A stretch of DNA of 38,036 nucleotides from Clostridia bacterium (GTDB taxonomy: Bacteria > Bacillota > Clostridia > UBA1381 > UBA9506). The notes under the pieces were generated by a model, which saw only the letters and a program-made list of their open reading frames with translations, had not been told where the DNA came from and did not search any database. A program made the position numbers and the translations under genes. Positions 7,373 through 16,068 of this stretch are shown one piece after another. The stretch spans positions 1 to 38,036 of the forward strand of contig JAGBXV010000104.1 of assembly GCA_017629115.1 (NCBI GenBank). Direction: 5' to 3'. The first letter of the stretch is position 1, and every line of letters begins with the position of its first letter.

Positions 7373-7377
7373 AAAAT

Positions 7378-7407
7378 AAAAGGCTGTTTAAAACAGCCTT
7401 TTATTTT
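7378..7407. terminator. Bidirectional terminator between the BMC operon and pfkA
   Basis: An 11-bp perfect stem (AAAAGGCTGTT at 7378-7388, AACAGCCTTTT at 7392-7402) with a three-base loop. It is followed by a T-rich tail on the + strand and preceded by an A-rich run that gives a U-tail on the - strand. It sits between the stop codons of the converging genes. Confidence 0.9.
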
Positions 7408-8391
7408 TTATAATGAAAGAATTTCTGATACACCTAAAAGTTCGTTGTCGAGAGATTTGCTCATATTCAATCCTTCTAGAATATCGTAATCGACTATAGC
7501 ATCACCGGACACGGCTACAATTCGGTTGCCAATACCTTGATTAAGTAAATCAACTGCTGCTACACCCATTCGGCTTGCAGTAACCCTGTCTTTAACTGTA
7601 GGATTACCGCCGCGCTGGATATGGCCAAGAATTGTGGCTCTGGTTTCTATACCGGTTTCTTCTTCGATTCTGGATGCCATTTTGAGCGCACTCATGTTAT
7701 CTTTTGTAACACCTTCAGCAACGATAATCAAATGCTGCTCTTTACCGCGCTTGATACCTGCTTTAATCTCAGCTAGAATATCCCTTTTAAAATCAAAATC
7801 TCTTTCTGGAATTATAACTGCTTCGGCGCCACAGGCAATACCTACATTAACTGCGATATAGCCCGCATCTCTACCCATAACCTCAACAACTGAACAACGG
7901 TCGTGGCTGCGACAAGTATCACGAATTTTATCAATTGCATCCTGCACTGTATTTAACGCTGTGTCAAAGCCTATTGTATAATCTGTACAACCAATATCAT
8001 TATCGATTGTGCCCGGAATACCAACAGTGGGAACTCCTGAAATACTTAACTCACGAGCGCCGCGGAATGAACCGTCACCGCCTACAACAACAAGCCCCTC
8101 GATACCTAATTCACTTACATTTGCAATAGCTTTTTTTCTTGCTTCAGGATCCTTAAATTCAGGACATCTTGCTGACTGTAAAATCGTTCCACCTCTGTGT
8201 AATATATCAGATACAGAACGAGCGTTCATTTCTTCATATAGATTATTCAAAAGGCCATAATAACCTTTTCTAAAACCAACGACTTCTATACCCATAGCGG
8301 CTGCTGAACGCACAACAGCACGAATTGCGGCGTTCATACCTGGAGCATCGCCACCACTTGTTAATACACCTATTTTTCTCATATTCTTCAT
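7408..8391 (-). CDS. pfkA: ATP-dependent 6-phosphofructokinase
   Basis: Phosphorylates fructose 6-phosphate to fructose 1,6-bisphosphate in glycolysis. Motifs in order: KIGVLTSGGDAPGMNAAIR (ATP site), VVGGDGSFRGA, GIPGTIDNDI (the Gly in place of Lys marks the ATP-using rather than pyrophosphate-using type), TIGFDTALNTV, EVMGRDAGY, and GGNPTVKDR near the C-terminus. The start at 8391 gives 327 residues and has GAAAGG five bases upstream. An in-frame ATG at 8409 would add six residues and also has a possible AGG site, and the ATG at 8382 matches the most common family start. It is the last gene of the pnp-thrS-small protein-pfkA run. Confidence 0.96.
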   Translation of the reverse strand: MKNMRKIGVLTSGGDAPGMNAAIRAVVRSAAAMGIEVVGFRKGYYGLLNNLYEEMNARSVSDILHRGGTILQSARCPEFKDPEARKKAIANVSELGIEGLVVVGGDGSFRGARELSISGVPTVGIPGTIDNDIGCTDYTIGFDTALNTVQDAIDKIRDTCRSHDRCSVVEVMGRDAGYIAVNVGIACGAEAVIIPERDFDFKRDILAEIKAGIKRGKEQHLIIVAEGVTKDNMSALKMASRIEEETGIETRATILGHIQRGGNPTVKDRVTASRMGVAAVDLLNQGIGNRIVAVSGDAIVDYDILEGLNMSKSLDNELLGVSEILSL

Positions 8392-8448
8392 CAAAACCTT
8401 TCTGACCATAACTTACCTATTCCTTATCATGGACCCATAAGGATATAA

Positions 8449-8646
8449 CTAAAACAAGTTTGAAATTAAAATTCTATGTCCTTCTTCAACTTGTGATTCA
8501 GGAAGAAGAATCTCATAGCACCCGTAAACATTTTCACTCTTTGTACCAACAGTTCTCACCTTTACAGAAAGACCTGCTTCGCGCAAAAGCTCAGTTGCAA
8601 TATTAGATGCTTCCCTATTTTGAGTTATATAAACAACTATCCACAT
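8449..8646 (-). CDS. Conserved 65-residue protein, DUF2007-like
   Basis: A small acidic-basic alpha/beta protein starting MWIVVYITQNREASNIATEL and ending with an EILLPESQVEEGHRIL segment. The pattern (a beta strand, a helix that ends in LLREAGL, a strand with VRTVG, then a strand and a final helix) resembles small DUF2007-type signal-transducing domains. I recall similar proteins next to pfkA in Clostridia, where some were misnamed glutamate decarboxylase. The ribosome site AGGAG lies upstream of the ATG at 8646. It sits 31 bp after thrS and 57 bp before pfkA. No catalytic motif is visible, so the function is unknown. Confidence 0.75.
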   Translation of the reverse strand: MWIVVYITQNREASNIATELLREAGLSVKVRTVGTKSENVYGCYEILLPESQVEEGHRILISNLF

Positions 8647-8677
8647 AAAATCAGCTCCTAAACAATTTATAAAGAAA

Positions 8678-10612
8678 TTATCTGGTTTTTTCTCTGATTT
8701 CTTTTGTGATATTTGTTATAAAATCTTCCTTAGAAACCTGACCTAAGTCGCCCTCTTTTCTTGAACGAACAGCAACCGCTCCGGATTCGATTTCTTTTTC
8801 GCCTACAATCAACATGTAAGGAACTTTTTCAAGCTGTGCTTCTCTGATTTTATAACCAATTTTTTCGTTTCTATCGTCCACTTCAACCATAACGCCATTA
8901 GCACGCAAAACTTTCGCATACTCTCTTGCGTATTCTTTCTGTGCGTCTGTAATGGGAAGAATCTTTGCCTGAACAGGAGCTAACCATGTGGGGAAAGCAC
9001 CTGCGTACTTCTCTATTAAGAGCGCTAAAGTTCTCTCGTAACAGCCCATAGATGTTCTGTGAATGATATAAGGATTCTTCTTTGAACCGTCACTGTCTGT
9101 ATATTCCATACCGAATTTTTCAGCAAGCATCTGGTCAACCTGAATCGTAACAAGTGTATCTTCTTTACCAAATACATTCTTAATCTGAATATCGAGCTTA
9201 GGACCGTAGAAAGCAGCCTCGCCGATACCAATTTTGTATTCAAGACCAAGATCATCAAGAATTGTCTTCATTGTGTTCTGAGCTTCTGCCCACTGTTCAT
9301 CAGTTCCGATATACTTTTCACGGTTATCTGGATCCCATTGAGAGAATCTGTAAGAAACATCTTCATACAAACCTAATGTTTTCATCATGTAGTTTGTCAT
9401 CTCGAGACAGTTTCTGAATTCTTCTTCCAACTGGTCGGGTCTGCACATTAAGTGACCTTCAGAAATTGTGAACTGACGAACGCGGATTAAACCGTGCATT
9501 TCCCCTGATGATTCATTTCTGAAAAGTGTTGATGTTTCAGCATAACGCAAGGGCAAATCTCTGTAGCTTCTCATTTTTGAAAGATAAGCCTGATACTGGA
9601 AAGGACATGTCATAGGACGAAGTGCAAACACTTCCTTATCACTTTCAGGGTCACCCATAACAAACATACCGTCTAAATAATGGTCCCAGTGACCCGAAAT
9701 TTTGTAAAGATCGCTTTTTGCCATTAAAGGAGTTTTTGTTCTGAGCCAACCGTTTGCTTCTTCGTGATCCTCTACCCATCTCTGGAGAGTCTGTAAAATC
9801 TTCGTGCCCTTAGGAAGCATAACAGGCAAACCCTGACCTATTACATCAACTGTTGTGAATATATCCAGTTCACGACCGAGTTTGTTATGGTCGCGTTTTC
9901 TTGCTTCTTCCTGAGCTGCCAAAAATTCTTCCATATCGGTTTTGTTTGTGAAAGCAGTACCGTAGATTCTCTGGAGCATCTTGTTCTTTTCATCGCCGCG
10001 CCAGTAAGCACCTGCTGTACCTGTTAAGGTGAAAGCCTTTACTTTGCCTGTTGATGATAAATGAGGACCTGCACAAAGGTCTGTAAATTCACCCTGCTCG
10101 TAAAAGCTGATTTCAGCATCTTCGGGCAAGTCGTTTAGAAGCTCTACTTTATATATTTCGCCTTTTTCTTCAAAATATTTAATAGCCTCGTCTTTTGACT
10201 TAATGATTTTTCTTATAGGAAGATTTTCTTTTACAATTTTTTTCATTTCAGCGGAAATTTTATCTAAAACTTCAGGAGTAAAAGAAACTTCGCAATCGAT
10301 ATCATAGTAAAAACCATTTTCAATAGCGGGACCTATAGCAAGCTTAGCTTCGGGATAAAGTCTTTTTACAGCCTGAGCTAAAATGTGTGATGCTGTATGC
10401 CTGAACACATCTTTTCCCTTCTGGTCATCGAAAGTAAGGAAAGTGACACAAGCGTCACTTTCGATTACTTCACCCATTCCTAAAACTTTGCCGTCAACTT
10501 CAGCGGCAAGTGCCGCGCGCATAAGACCTTCTGAAATATCGCCTGCGATTTCGTACAGGTGCTTTGCTTCGCTATATTCTAAGATTTTTCCATCTTTTAA
10601 TGTGATTTTCAT
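8678..10612 (-). CDS. thrS: Threonyl-tRNA synthetase
   Basis: A 644-residue class II synthetase that charges tRNA-Thr. The start at 10612 (MKITLKDGK) is chosen for the GGAGG seven bases upstream and fit to the family; a start at 10630 would add six residues. Domains: N-terminal TGS (1-60), the editing domain with HTASHILAQAV (zinc-like HxxxH) and the later CAGPH motif, the catalytic core with RNESSGEMHGLIRVRQF (motif 2), MTCPFQY (zinc cysteine), TSMGCYERTLALLIE (motif 3), and a C-terminal anticodon-binding domain. No T-box is found upstream, because only 21 bp separate it from pnp, so it seems to be transcribed with pnp. Most Bacillota thrS genes instead have their own T-box leader. Confidence 0.97.
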   Translation of the reverse strand: MKITLKDGKILEYSEAKHLYEIAGDISEGLMRAALAAEVDGKVLGMGEVIESDACVTFLTFDDQKGKDVFRHTASHILAQAVKRLYPEAKLAIGPAIENGFYYDIDCEVSFTPEVLDKISAEMKKIVKENLPIRKIIKSKDEAIKYFEEKGEIYKVELLNDLPEDAEISFYEQGEFTDLCAGPHLSSTGKVKAFTLTGTAGAYWRGDEKNKMLQRIYGTAFTNKTDMEEFLAAQEEARKRDHNKLGRELDIFTTVDVIGQGLPVMLPKGTKILQTLQRWVEDHEEANGWLRTKTPLMAKSDLYKISGHWDHYLDGMFVMGDPESDKEVFALRPMTCPFQYQAYLSKMRSYRDLPLRYAETSTLFRNESSGEMHGLIRVRQFTISEGHLMCRPDQLEEEFRNCLEMTNYMMKTLGLYEDVSYRFSQWDPDNREKYIGTDEQWAEAQNTMKTILDDLGLEYKIGIGEAAFYGPKLDIQIKNVFGKEDTLVTIQVDQMLAEKFGMEYTDSDGSKKNPYIIHRTSMGCYERTLALLIEKYAGAFPTWLAPVQAKILPITDAQKEYAREYAKVLRANGVMVEVDDRNEKIGYKIREAQLEKVPYMLIVGEKEIESGAVAVRSRKEGDLGQVSKEDFITNITKEIREKTR

Positions 10613-10633
10613 AATTTCGCCTCCGAGCAAAAA

Positions 10634-12751
10634 TTATTCGTTGTCTTCTTTTGCGCCTTCTAAATCATTTAAAGCGTCTTTTCTGGATAAGCTGATTTTG
10701 CCTGTCTTTTCGTCAACTTCCATTACTTTAACCATAATTTCGTCGCCAACATTTACAACATCTTCAACTTTAGCAACTCTTCTGTTTTCAAGCTTTGAAA
10801 TATGACACAAGCCTTCAACACCGGGGATAAATTCCACAAAAGCACCAAATGTTGTTACTGTTGTAACCTTACCCTTGAAGATTGCACCGATTTCAATGTT
10901 TCCGCAGATAGCATCAATGATTTCCATTGCACGCTTTGCATCTTCTTCAACACTTGTAGCAATGTAGATTGTGCCGTCTTCTTCAATGTCAATCTTAGTC
11001 TGTGTTTCAGCGATAATCTTCTGAATTACTTTACCGCCTGAACCGATAACATCACGAATCTTATCTTTATCAATGTGCATTGTGTAGATTTTGGGAGCGT
11101 ATTTAGAAAGCTCTGTACGAGGAGCAGGAATTGCCTTTAACATAACTTCATCCAAGATGTAATTTCTTGCTTCTTTTGTCTGAGCAAATGCCTGCTTGAT
11201 GATTTCGGGAGTTAAACCGTCAATCTTGATATCCATCTGAATAGCTGTAATACCATCTTTTGTACCTGCTACTTTAAAGTCCATATCGCCATAGAAGTCT
11301 TCTAAACCCTGAATATCAACCATTGTGATAAATCTGTCGCCTTCTGTAACAAGACCTACAGAAATACCTGCAACAGGAGCTTTAATCGGAACACCGGCGT
11401 CCATAAGTGCCAATGTGCTACCACATACACTCGCCTGTGATGTACTACCATTTGAAGAAAGTACTTCAGAAACAAGTCTTAATGCATATGGGAATTCTTC
11501 TTCACTGGGAATAACGGGCTCTAAAGCTCTTTCTGCTAAAGCACCGTGACCGATTTCGCGTCTGCCGGGACCTCTTGAGGGTCTTGTTTCACCTACGCTG
11601 TATGAGGGGAAGTTGTAGTGGTGGATGTAACGCTTCTCTGTTTCAGCATCAATACCGTCTAACATCTGAGCCTCACCGATAGGACCGAGTGTTGCAATTG
11701 TAAGAACCTGTGTCTGACCTCTTGCAAAAAGACCTGAACCGTGTGTTCTGGGAAGGATTGAAACTTCAGCGCTCAAAGGTCTAATATCTGTAATACCACG
11801 ACCGTCAACACGCTTGCCCTCGTCCAAAATCCAACGACGAACGATATATTTCATTAACTTCTCTACTGCTTCTGTAATTTCTGCACCATTTTCTTCTTCT
11901 GTGTATTTGCCTTCGAAGTGTGCATAGAGTTCTTCGTAGAATACTTTCATATTTGCTTCACGAACATTTTTGTCGTCTGTATCTAAAGCAACTTTTAATT
12001 TATCCATACCGAAGTCTTTAATATCGTTATAGAGTTCTTCATCAACAATATGAGGCTCGTAAGTGATTTTTTCTTTACCGATTTCTGCCTGAATAGCACT
12101 GATAAAATCACAAATCTTTTTGATTTCTTCGTGAGCCATCATGATAGCGTCAAAAACAACATCTTCTTTTACTTCTTTAGCACCCGCTTCAATCATAACA
12201 ACCTTTTCTTTTGTACCAGCAACTGTTAAGTAAAGGTCGCTCTTTTCGCGTTCAGCAAGTGTGGGGTTGATGATAAGCTGACCGTCAACATAACCCATAA
12301 CAACGCCACCGATGGGGCCATTCCACGGAATTTCAGAAATTGCAATTGCAACAGATGTACCAATCATGGCAGCAACTTCAGGTGAATAGTCCTGGTCGAC
12401 TGACATAACTGTATTAACTACTGATACATCGTTTCTTAAATCTTTGGGGAACAAAGGACGGATAGGTCTGTCAATAACACGAGATGTTAATACAGCCTTA
12501 TCCGAGGGTTTACCTTCGCGTCTTGTAAAACCGCCGGGGATTCTACCTACTGAGTAAAGTTTTTCTTCGAAATCAACACTCAGAGGGAAAAAGTCAATAC
12601 CTTCTCTGGGTTTTGCTGCCATTGTAGCAGTTGATAATACGCAAGTCTCGCCGTATCTTACCATAACAGCGCCGCCAGCGAGTTCTGCAAACTTACCTGT
12701 TTCGATCTCGAGTGGTCTGCCTGCAAATTCTGTCTTAAAGCTTTTGTACAT
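10634..12751 (-). CDS. pnp: Polyribonucleotide nucleotidyltransferase (PNPase)
   Basis: A 705-residue phosphorolytic 3'-5' exoribonuclease, part of mRNA decay. The start at 12751 (MYKSFKTEFAGRPLEI) is preferred: GAAAGG lies about 10 bases upstream, whereas the ATG at 12760 is only one base from it, and the longer frame back to 12868 translates the structured leader. Domains: first RNase PH core (about 10-140), an all-helical linker, second RNase PH core with ILPRTHGSGLFARGQTQ and the catalytic-site segment MDIKIDGLTPEI, a KH domain (VIGSGGKVIQKI) and an S1 domain (FKGKVTTVTTFGAFVEF). A long leader hairpin and a second hairpin abutting the ribosome site lie upstream. Confidence 0.97.
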   Translation of the reverse strand: MYKSFKTEFAGRPLEIETGKFAELAGGAVMVRYGETCVLSTATMAAKPREGIDFFPLSVDFEEKLYSVGRIPGGFTRREGKPSDKAVLTSRVIDRPIRPLFPKDLRNDVSVVNTVMSVDQDYSPEVAAMIGTSVAIAISEIPWNGPIGGVVMGYVDGQLIINPTLAEREKSDLYLTVAGTKEKVVMIEAGAKEVKEDVVFDAIMMAHEEIKKICDFISAIQAEIGKEKITYEPHIVDEELYNDIKDFGMDKLKVALDTDDKNVREANMKVFYEELYAHFEGKYTEEENGAEITEAVEKLMKYIVRRWILDEGKRVDGRGITDIRPLSAEVSILPRTHGSGLFARGQTQVLTIATLGPIGEAQMLDGIDAETEKRYIHHYNFPSYSVGETRPSRGPGRREIGHGALAERALEPVIPSEEEFPYALRLVSEVLSSNGSTSQASVCGSTLALMDAGVPIKAPVAGISVGLVTEGDRFITMVDIQGLEDFYGDMDFKVAGTKDGITAIQMDIKIDGLTPEIIKQAFAQTKEARNYILDEVMLKAIPAPRTELSKYAPKIYTMHIDKDKIRDVIGSGGKVIQKIIAETQTKIDIEEDGTIYIATSVEEDAKRAMEIIDAICGNIEIGAIFKGKVTTVTTFGAFVEFIPGVEGLCHISKLENRRVAKVEDVVNVGDEIMVKVMEVDEKTGKISLSRKDALNDLEGAKEDNE

Positions 12752-12767
12752 TTTTGTCATACCTTTC

Positions 12768-12808
12768 TGCCCGCTAAAATTTATTTTAAAATATCCGAAT
12801 TGCGGGCA
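12768..12808 (-). promoter_or_regulatory. Hairpin abutting the pnp ribosome site
   Basis: On the - strand, TGCCCGC (12802-12808) pairs with GCGGGCA (12768-12774), a 7-bp GC-rich stem with a 27-base AT-rich loop. Its 3' side ends exactly at the GAAAGG ribosome site (12762-12767). It could position or modulate ribosome entry. Function is inferred. Confidence 0.45.
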
Positions 12809-12830
12809 AAACGGGTATTTTTGTTTTGAT

Positions 12831-12911
12831 CGCTTGGTAATAAGAGATAAGACATAAACATCAAACAAACTAATTTTGGTGCTTATCTCTTACATCTTAA
12901 TACACCAAGCG
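12831..12911 (-). promoter_or_regulatory. Long stem-loop in the pnp mRNA leader
   Basis: Two nested perfect stems: CGCTTGGT (12831-12838) with ACCAAGCG (12904-12911), and TAAGAGATAAG (12841-12851) with CTTATCTCTTA (12882-12892), separated by an asymmetric internal loop of 2 and 11 bases. The predicted transcription start is near 12920, so the structure lies at the very 5' end of the mRNA. In Escherichia coli a 5' pnp hairpin is cut by RNase III and then used by PNPase to reduce its own expression. This structure is placed the same way, but the mechanism here is inferred. Confidence 0.65.
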
Positions 12912-12926
12912 TTTCAAAACGACTAT

Positions 12927-12955
12927 ATTATAGCACAATCTACCGTAAAAATCAA
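12927..12955 (-). promoter_or_regulatory. Promoter of pnp-thrS-pfkA
   Basis: Read on the - strand: -35 TTGATT (12950-12955), 17-bp spacer, -10 TATAAT (12927-12932). It matches the vegetative sigma consensus closely and places the start near 12920, just ahead of the leader hairpin. Confidence 0.8.
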
Positions 12956-13004
12956 GAAAATATTGCCGGAAATCACGCTTTGTTACATTAATTTAATTTT
13001 TCAG

Positions 13005-13033
13005 TTGATATTTTGAAATTATTATGTTAAAAT
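13005..13033 (+). promoter_or_regulatory. Promoter of the DUF2232-gdpP-rplI-dnaB operon
   Basis: -35 TTGATA (13005-13010), 17-bp spacer, -10 TAAAAT (13028-13033). It is divergent from the pnp promoter and gives a short leader before the TTG start at 13068. Confidence 0.75.
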
Positions 13034-13067
13034 ATAAGTTACGATATTATGAGCAGGAGTGTTTTCT

Positions 13068-14027
13068 TTGGTTGAAAACAGGTTTAAAAATCATATATTA
13101 CTTTTAGTTGCAAGTGTTATACTTACACTTTTAACACTGCTCCCTCTGGGGATTTTTGGCGTTATTGTTACAACGCTTTTGACTACCTTAGTGGGATACA
13201 CCGTTACCAAGCATCACTACTCTTTTGTTGCTGTTGTTTGTGCATCTATACTTCTTATATATGTGCTGTTTTCCGGCAATTTAATCGCATCTGTTTTTGC
13301 GGCGCTCCCTATTATACTCTGTGGTTTGACTTTAGGTATTGCTTATAATTTGAAGTTTTCTTCATTCAAAACCATAGGTATATTCACAGGTGTTTATACA
13401 CTTAATATCTTGTCCGTTTTAATGCTATATGGCAAAAATATATTATCTGACATAAGCGAAAGCTTGAATGAGTTCATATCGTCCGAGAGTGCACAACAGT
13501 TTCTGTCCACATCATCCGATGTTAATGCTGAAAGCCTCAAAGAGTTTGCTGGTCAGATTATGACAATATTTACTTTGCTTATGCCAGCCATAATAGTAAT
13601 TGCTTGCATATTATTTGCTATTTTGAATTTTGTTATATTCAAAAAGTTACTTAAATTTTTGAAAGCGGATATCTCATTTTACAGTGAATTTCCTCTTTGG
13701 CGAGCTGATGTTTCAATGAGTGTGATTTATTTTATTATTGTTGCCTTGGCTATGTTAGCTCCACGGACGAATTATATATATGCTGCATTATTAAATGTTG
13801 TTGCAATATCTACATTTGTGTTTTTTATTTTCGGCCTGTCTTTTGCCGATTATATTTTGACAATTAAACTAAAAAAACAGTTGCTGCGCAAAGTTATCCT
13901 TGTTATTTTAACAGTTTCATCCTTGTTGGTTCTTGGCTTTCCGTTTTTTATTTTAGTTTTTGCGGGAGCTCTGGACGGTTGCTTCAATTTCAGAAAAAAG
14001 TACGCAACAAACCAATCCAATGAATAG
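13068..14027 (+). CDS. yybS: DUF2232 integral membrane protein (YybS type)
   Basis: A 319-residue hydrophobic protein with about seven to eight membrane segments, for example near residues 8-45, 55-100, 105-125, 160-190, 220-245, 250-270 and 285-305. The TTG start at 13068 is chosen because AGGAGT (13055-13060) is seven bases upstream; the in-frame GTG at 13059 overlaps that site. The family (DUF2232, related to S-component-like membrane proteins) is recognised mainly by topology and by its position just ahead of gdpP-rplI-dnaB, as in Bacillus subtilis yybS-yybT-rplI-dnaC. The function is not established. A charged cytoplasmic-looking C-terminus (NFRKKYATNQSNE) ends 17 bp before gdpP. Confidence 0.85.
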   Translation: MVENRFKNHILLLVASVILTLLTLLPLGIFGVIVTTLLTTLVGYTVTKHHYSFVAVVCASILLIYVLFSGNLIASVFAALPIILCGLTLGIAYNLKFSSFKTIGIFTGVYTLNILSVLMLYGKNILSDISESLNEFISSESAQQFLSTSSDVNAESLKEFAGQIMTIFTLLMPAIIVIACILFAILNFVIFKKLLKFLKADISFYSEFPLWRADVSMSVIYFIIVALAMLAPRTNYIYAALLNVVAISTFVFFIFGLSFADYILTIKLKKQLLRKVILVILTVSSLLVLGFPFFILVFAGALDGCFNFRKKYATNQSNE

Positions 14028-14044
14028 GAGTTGAGTTTAAAAGT

Positions 14045-16042
14045 ATGAATAAGAATAAAACAAAACAAATTTTTATAGCTAATGAGTTATATATTCTTTT
14101 GTTTGCTATTATTGGCACAGTTATGTTATTCAGTAATTTTCATATCCTTGGTATAGTCCAAATTATTCTTTCTTTAATCATCTTTTTATTGAGCTTGATA
14201 TTTAAGTTTGCATCAAAGAAAAAGATAAGTGAAATGATTGAACAGGTGACATTAAGCGCCGGTCGTAGTAACGAAGGATTGCTTTCTTTCCCTTTGCCTA
14301 TTGTTTTATTGGAATCTGACGGCTCTATCATTTGGTACAATACAGACTTTAGAAAAATCTTTGCTGACAAAAGTCTCAGCGAATGCTCAATTTCTGATTT
14401 GTTTGACGAGTTCGATATTTCACTTTTGTCACAAAAACACAGTTCTGAAGGTTTTGTTCGCGAGTTGCGCTACGAAGACAAAGTGTTCAAAGCTATAGGA
14501 AACACCCCTCAATCAGTTGCTGAAACAGGAAAAACAATTACACTTATGTATCTTGACGATGTATCATCAGTAGTTGAATTGCGCCAGAAATACATAGCTG
14601 AAAAAACTTTCCAGTGCTTTGTCATGGTAGATAACTATGACGAGCTTATGGACGCAGCACCCTCCTCTGTTGTTCCGCAACTTCAGGCCGAATTGTACAG
14701 AACCATAAATGACTGGGTGGCGCAAAACAACGGTATAATCTTAAAATACGAAAAAGATAAGTATTTTATTATGTTTGAATACAAGCATTTTGAGGGATTT
14801 GTTAAAAACAAGTTTGATATTCTTACAAAAATACGCTCTATAGATACAAAAAACTCAATACCTGCTTCTATAAGTATAGGTATAGGTATGAACGGCAAAG
14901 ATTTAGTTGAAAACGACACATTCGCAAGAGCAGCACTCAATATGGCTTTAGGCCGTGGTGGTGACCAGGCAGTAATTAAAGATGATGAGCAATTCCGTTT
15001 TTACGGTGCTGCCACAAAGGAACACGAAAAAAGCACTCGTGTTAAGGCGCGTGTTGTAAGCTTTGCTTTATCAGGTCTTATAAACAACGCCGAAAATGTG
15101 GTTGTTTTAACTCACAAAAACGCCGATGTAGACGGTGTTGGTGCGGCTTTTGGATTGTTGCGAATTTGCCGTATTCACAACACCCCGATGACAATCGCTA
15201 TGGAAACATACGACAAAACTGTAGCTCGTATGCTTGCAAAACTTGAAAATACCGAAGAATATAACGGTCTGGTAATCACTGCCGATGAAGCTCACGAGCG
15301 AATAGGAGAAAACACCCTTGTCATTATGGTTGACACTCACAAAATATCATTGCTCGAAGATGCAACTTTGTTGAATAATGTGAAGCAGTTTGTTGTTATT
15401 GACCATCACAGAAGAACCGCTGATTTTGTTGAGCATCCTTCTTTGGTTTATCACGAGCCTTACGCTTCATCAACCTGCGAAATGGTTACCGAGATACTCC
15501 AGTACACATCAAATAAAATGTCGCTTACAAAATTTGAAGCTGAGGCACTCTACTCCGGTATTGTTGTAGATACAAAGAATTTTACATTCAAAACCGGTGT
15601 TAGAACATTTGAAGCGGCATCATTCTTAAGAAAACAAGGTGTTGACACAATTGCTGTAAAGACTGTTTTCCAGCAAGATTTAAAGACATATATAAAACGC
15701 TCGGAAATCATTAAGAACGCAGAAATCGTAAGAGAAAATATTGCAATAAGCATTTCACCTGCGTCAAACGACATTACAAACATCGTTATGGCACAGGCTG
15801 CAGACGAGTTATTAAACATCAGAGGTATCATAGCTTCTTTTGTAATCAGAGAATGTGACGGAAATGTAAATATAAGCGGACGCTCATTAGGAGAAATTAA
15901 TGTACAGCTTATATTAGAAAAGCTTGGCGGCGGTGGTCATATGACAATTGCCGGCGCGCAGCTTGAAAACATAACTGGCGCATCAGCTAAGCAAATGCTT
16001 ATGGAAGCAATTGATAATTATTATATAGACAATGCAAACTAA
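14045..16042 (+). CDS. gdpP: Cyclic-di-AMP phosphodiesterase GdpP
   Basis: A 665-residue membrane protein that hydrolyses the second messenger c-di-AMP, affecting cell wall and potassium homeostasis. Layout: two N-terminal membrane helices (about 12-30 and 35-53), a PAS-like domain (about 75-145; PLPIVLLESDGSIIWYN), a degenerate GGDEF domain (about 170-305; LGRGGDQAV), a DHH phosphoesterase domain with HKNADVDGVGAAFG and IDHHRRTADF, and a C-terminal DHHA1 domain with GGGGHMTIAGAQ. All metal-binding DHH residues look intact. The AGGAG site lies about 14 bases before the ATG, a long spacing that may lower expression. It lies in an operon with rplI and dnaB. Confidence 0.96.
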   Translation: MNKNKTKQIFIANELYILLFAIIGTVMLFSNFHILGIVQIILSLIIFLLSLIFKFASKKKISEMIEQVTLSAGRSNEGLLSFPLPIVLLESDGSIIWYNTDFRKIFADKSLSECSISDLFDEFDISLLSQKHSSEGFVRELRYEDKVFKAIGNTPQSVAETGKTITLMYLDDVSSVVELRQKYIAEKTFQCFVMVDNYDELMDAAPSSVVPQLQAELYRTINDWVAQNNGIILKYEKDKYFIMFEYKHFEGFVKNKFDILTKIRSIDTKNSIPASISIGIGMNGKDLVENDTFARAALNMALGRGGDQAVIKDDEQFRFYGAATKEHEKSTRVKARVVSFALSGLINNAENVVVLTHKNADVDGVGAAFGLLRICRIHNTPMTIAMETYDKTVARMLAKLENTEEYNGLVITADEAHERIGENTLVIMVDTHKISLLEDATLLNNVKQFVVIDHHRRTADFVEHPSLVYHEPYASSTCEMVTEILQYTSNKMSLTKFEAEALYSGIVVDTKNFTFKTGVRTFEAASFLRKQGVDTIAVKTVFQQDLKTYIKRSEIIKNAEIVRENIAISISPASNDITNIVMAQAADELLNIRGIIASFVIRECDGNVNISGRSLGEINVQLILEKLGGGGHMTIAGAQLENITGASAKQMLMEAIDNYYIDNAN

Positions 16043-16068
16043 CATACTCAGGAAAGAGGTTTATCATT

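Noticed and set aside
12752-12868. 39-residue N-terminal extension of PNPase
   Set aside because: It would translate the leader hairpins and lacks a ribosome site; the family start at 12751 has one.
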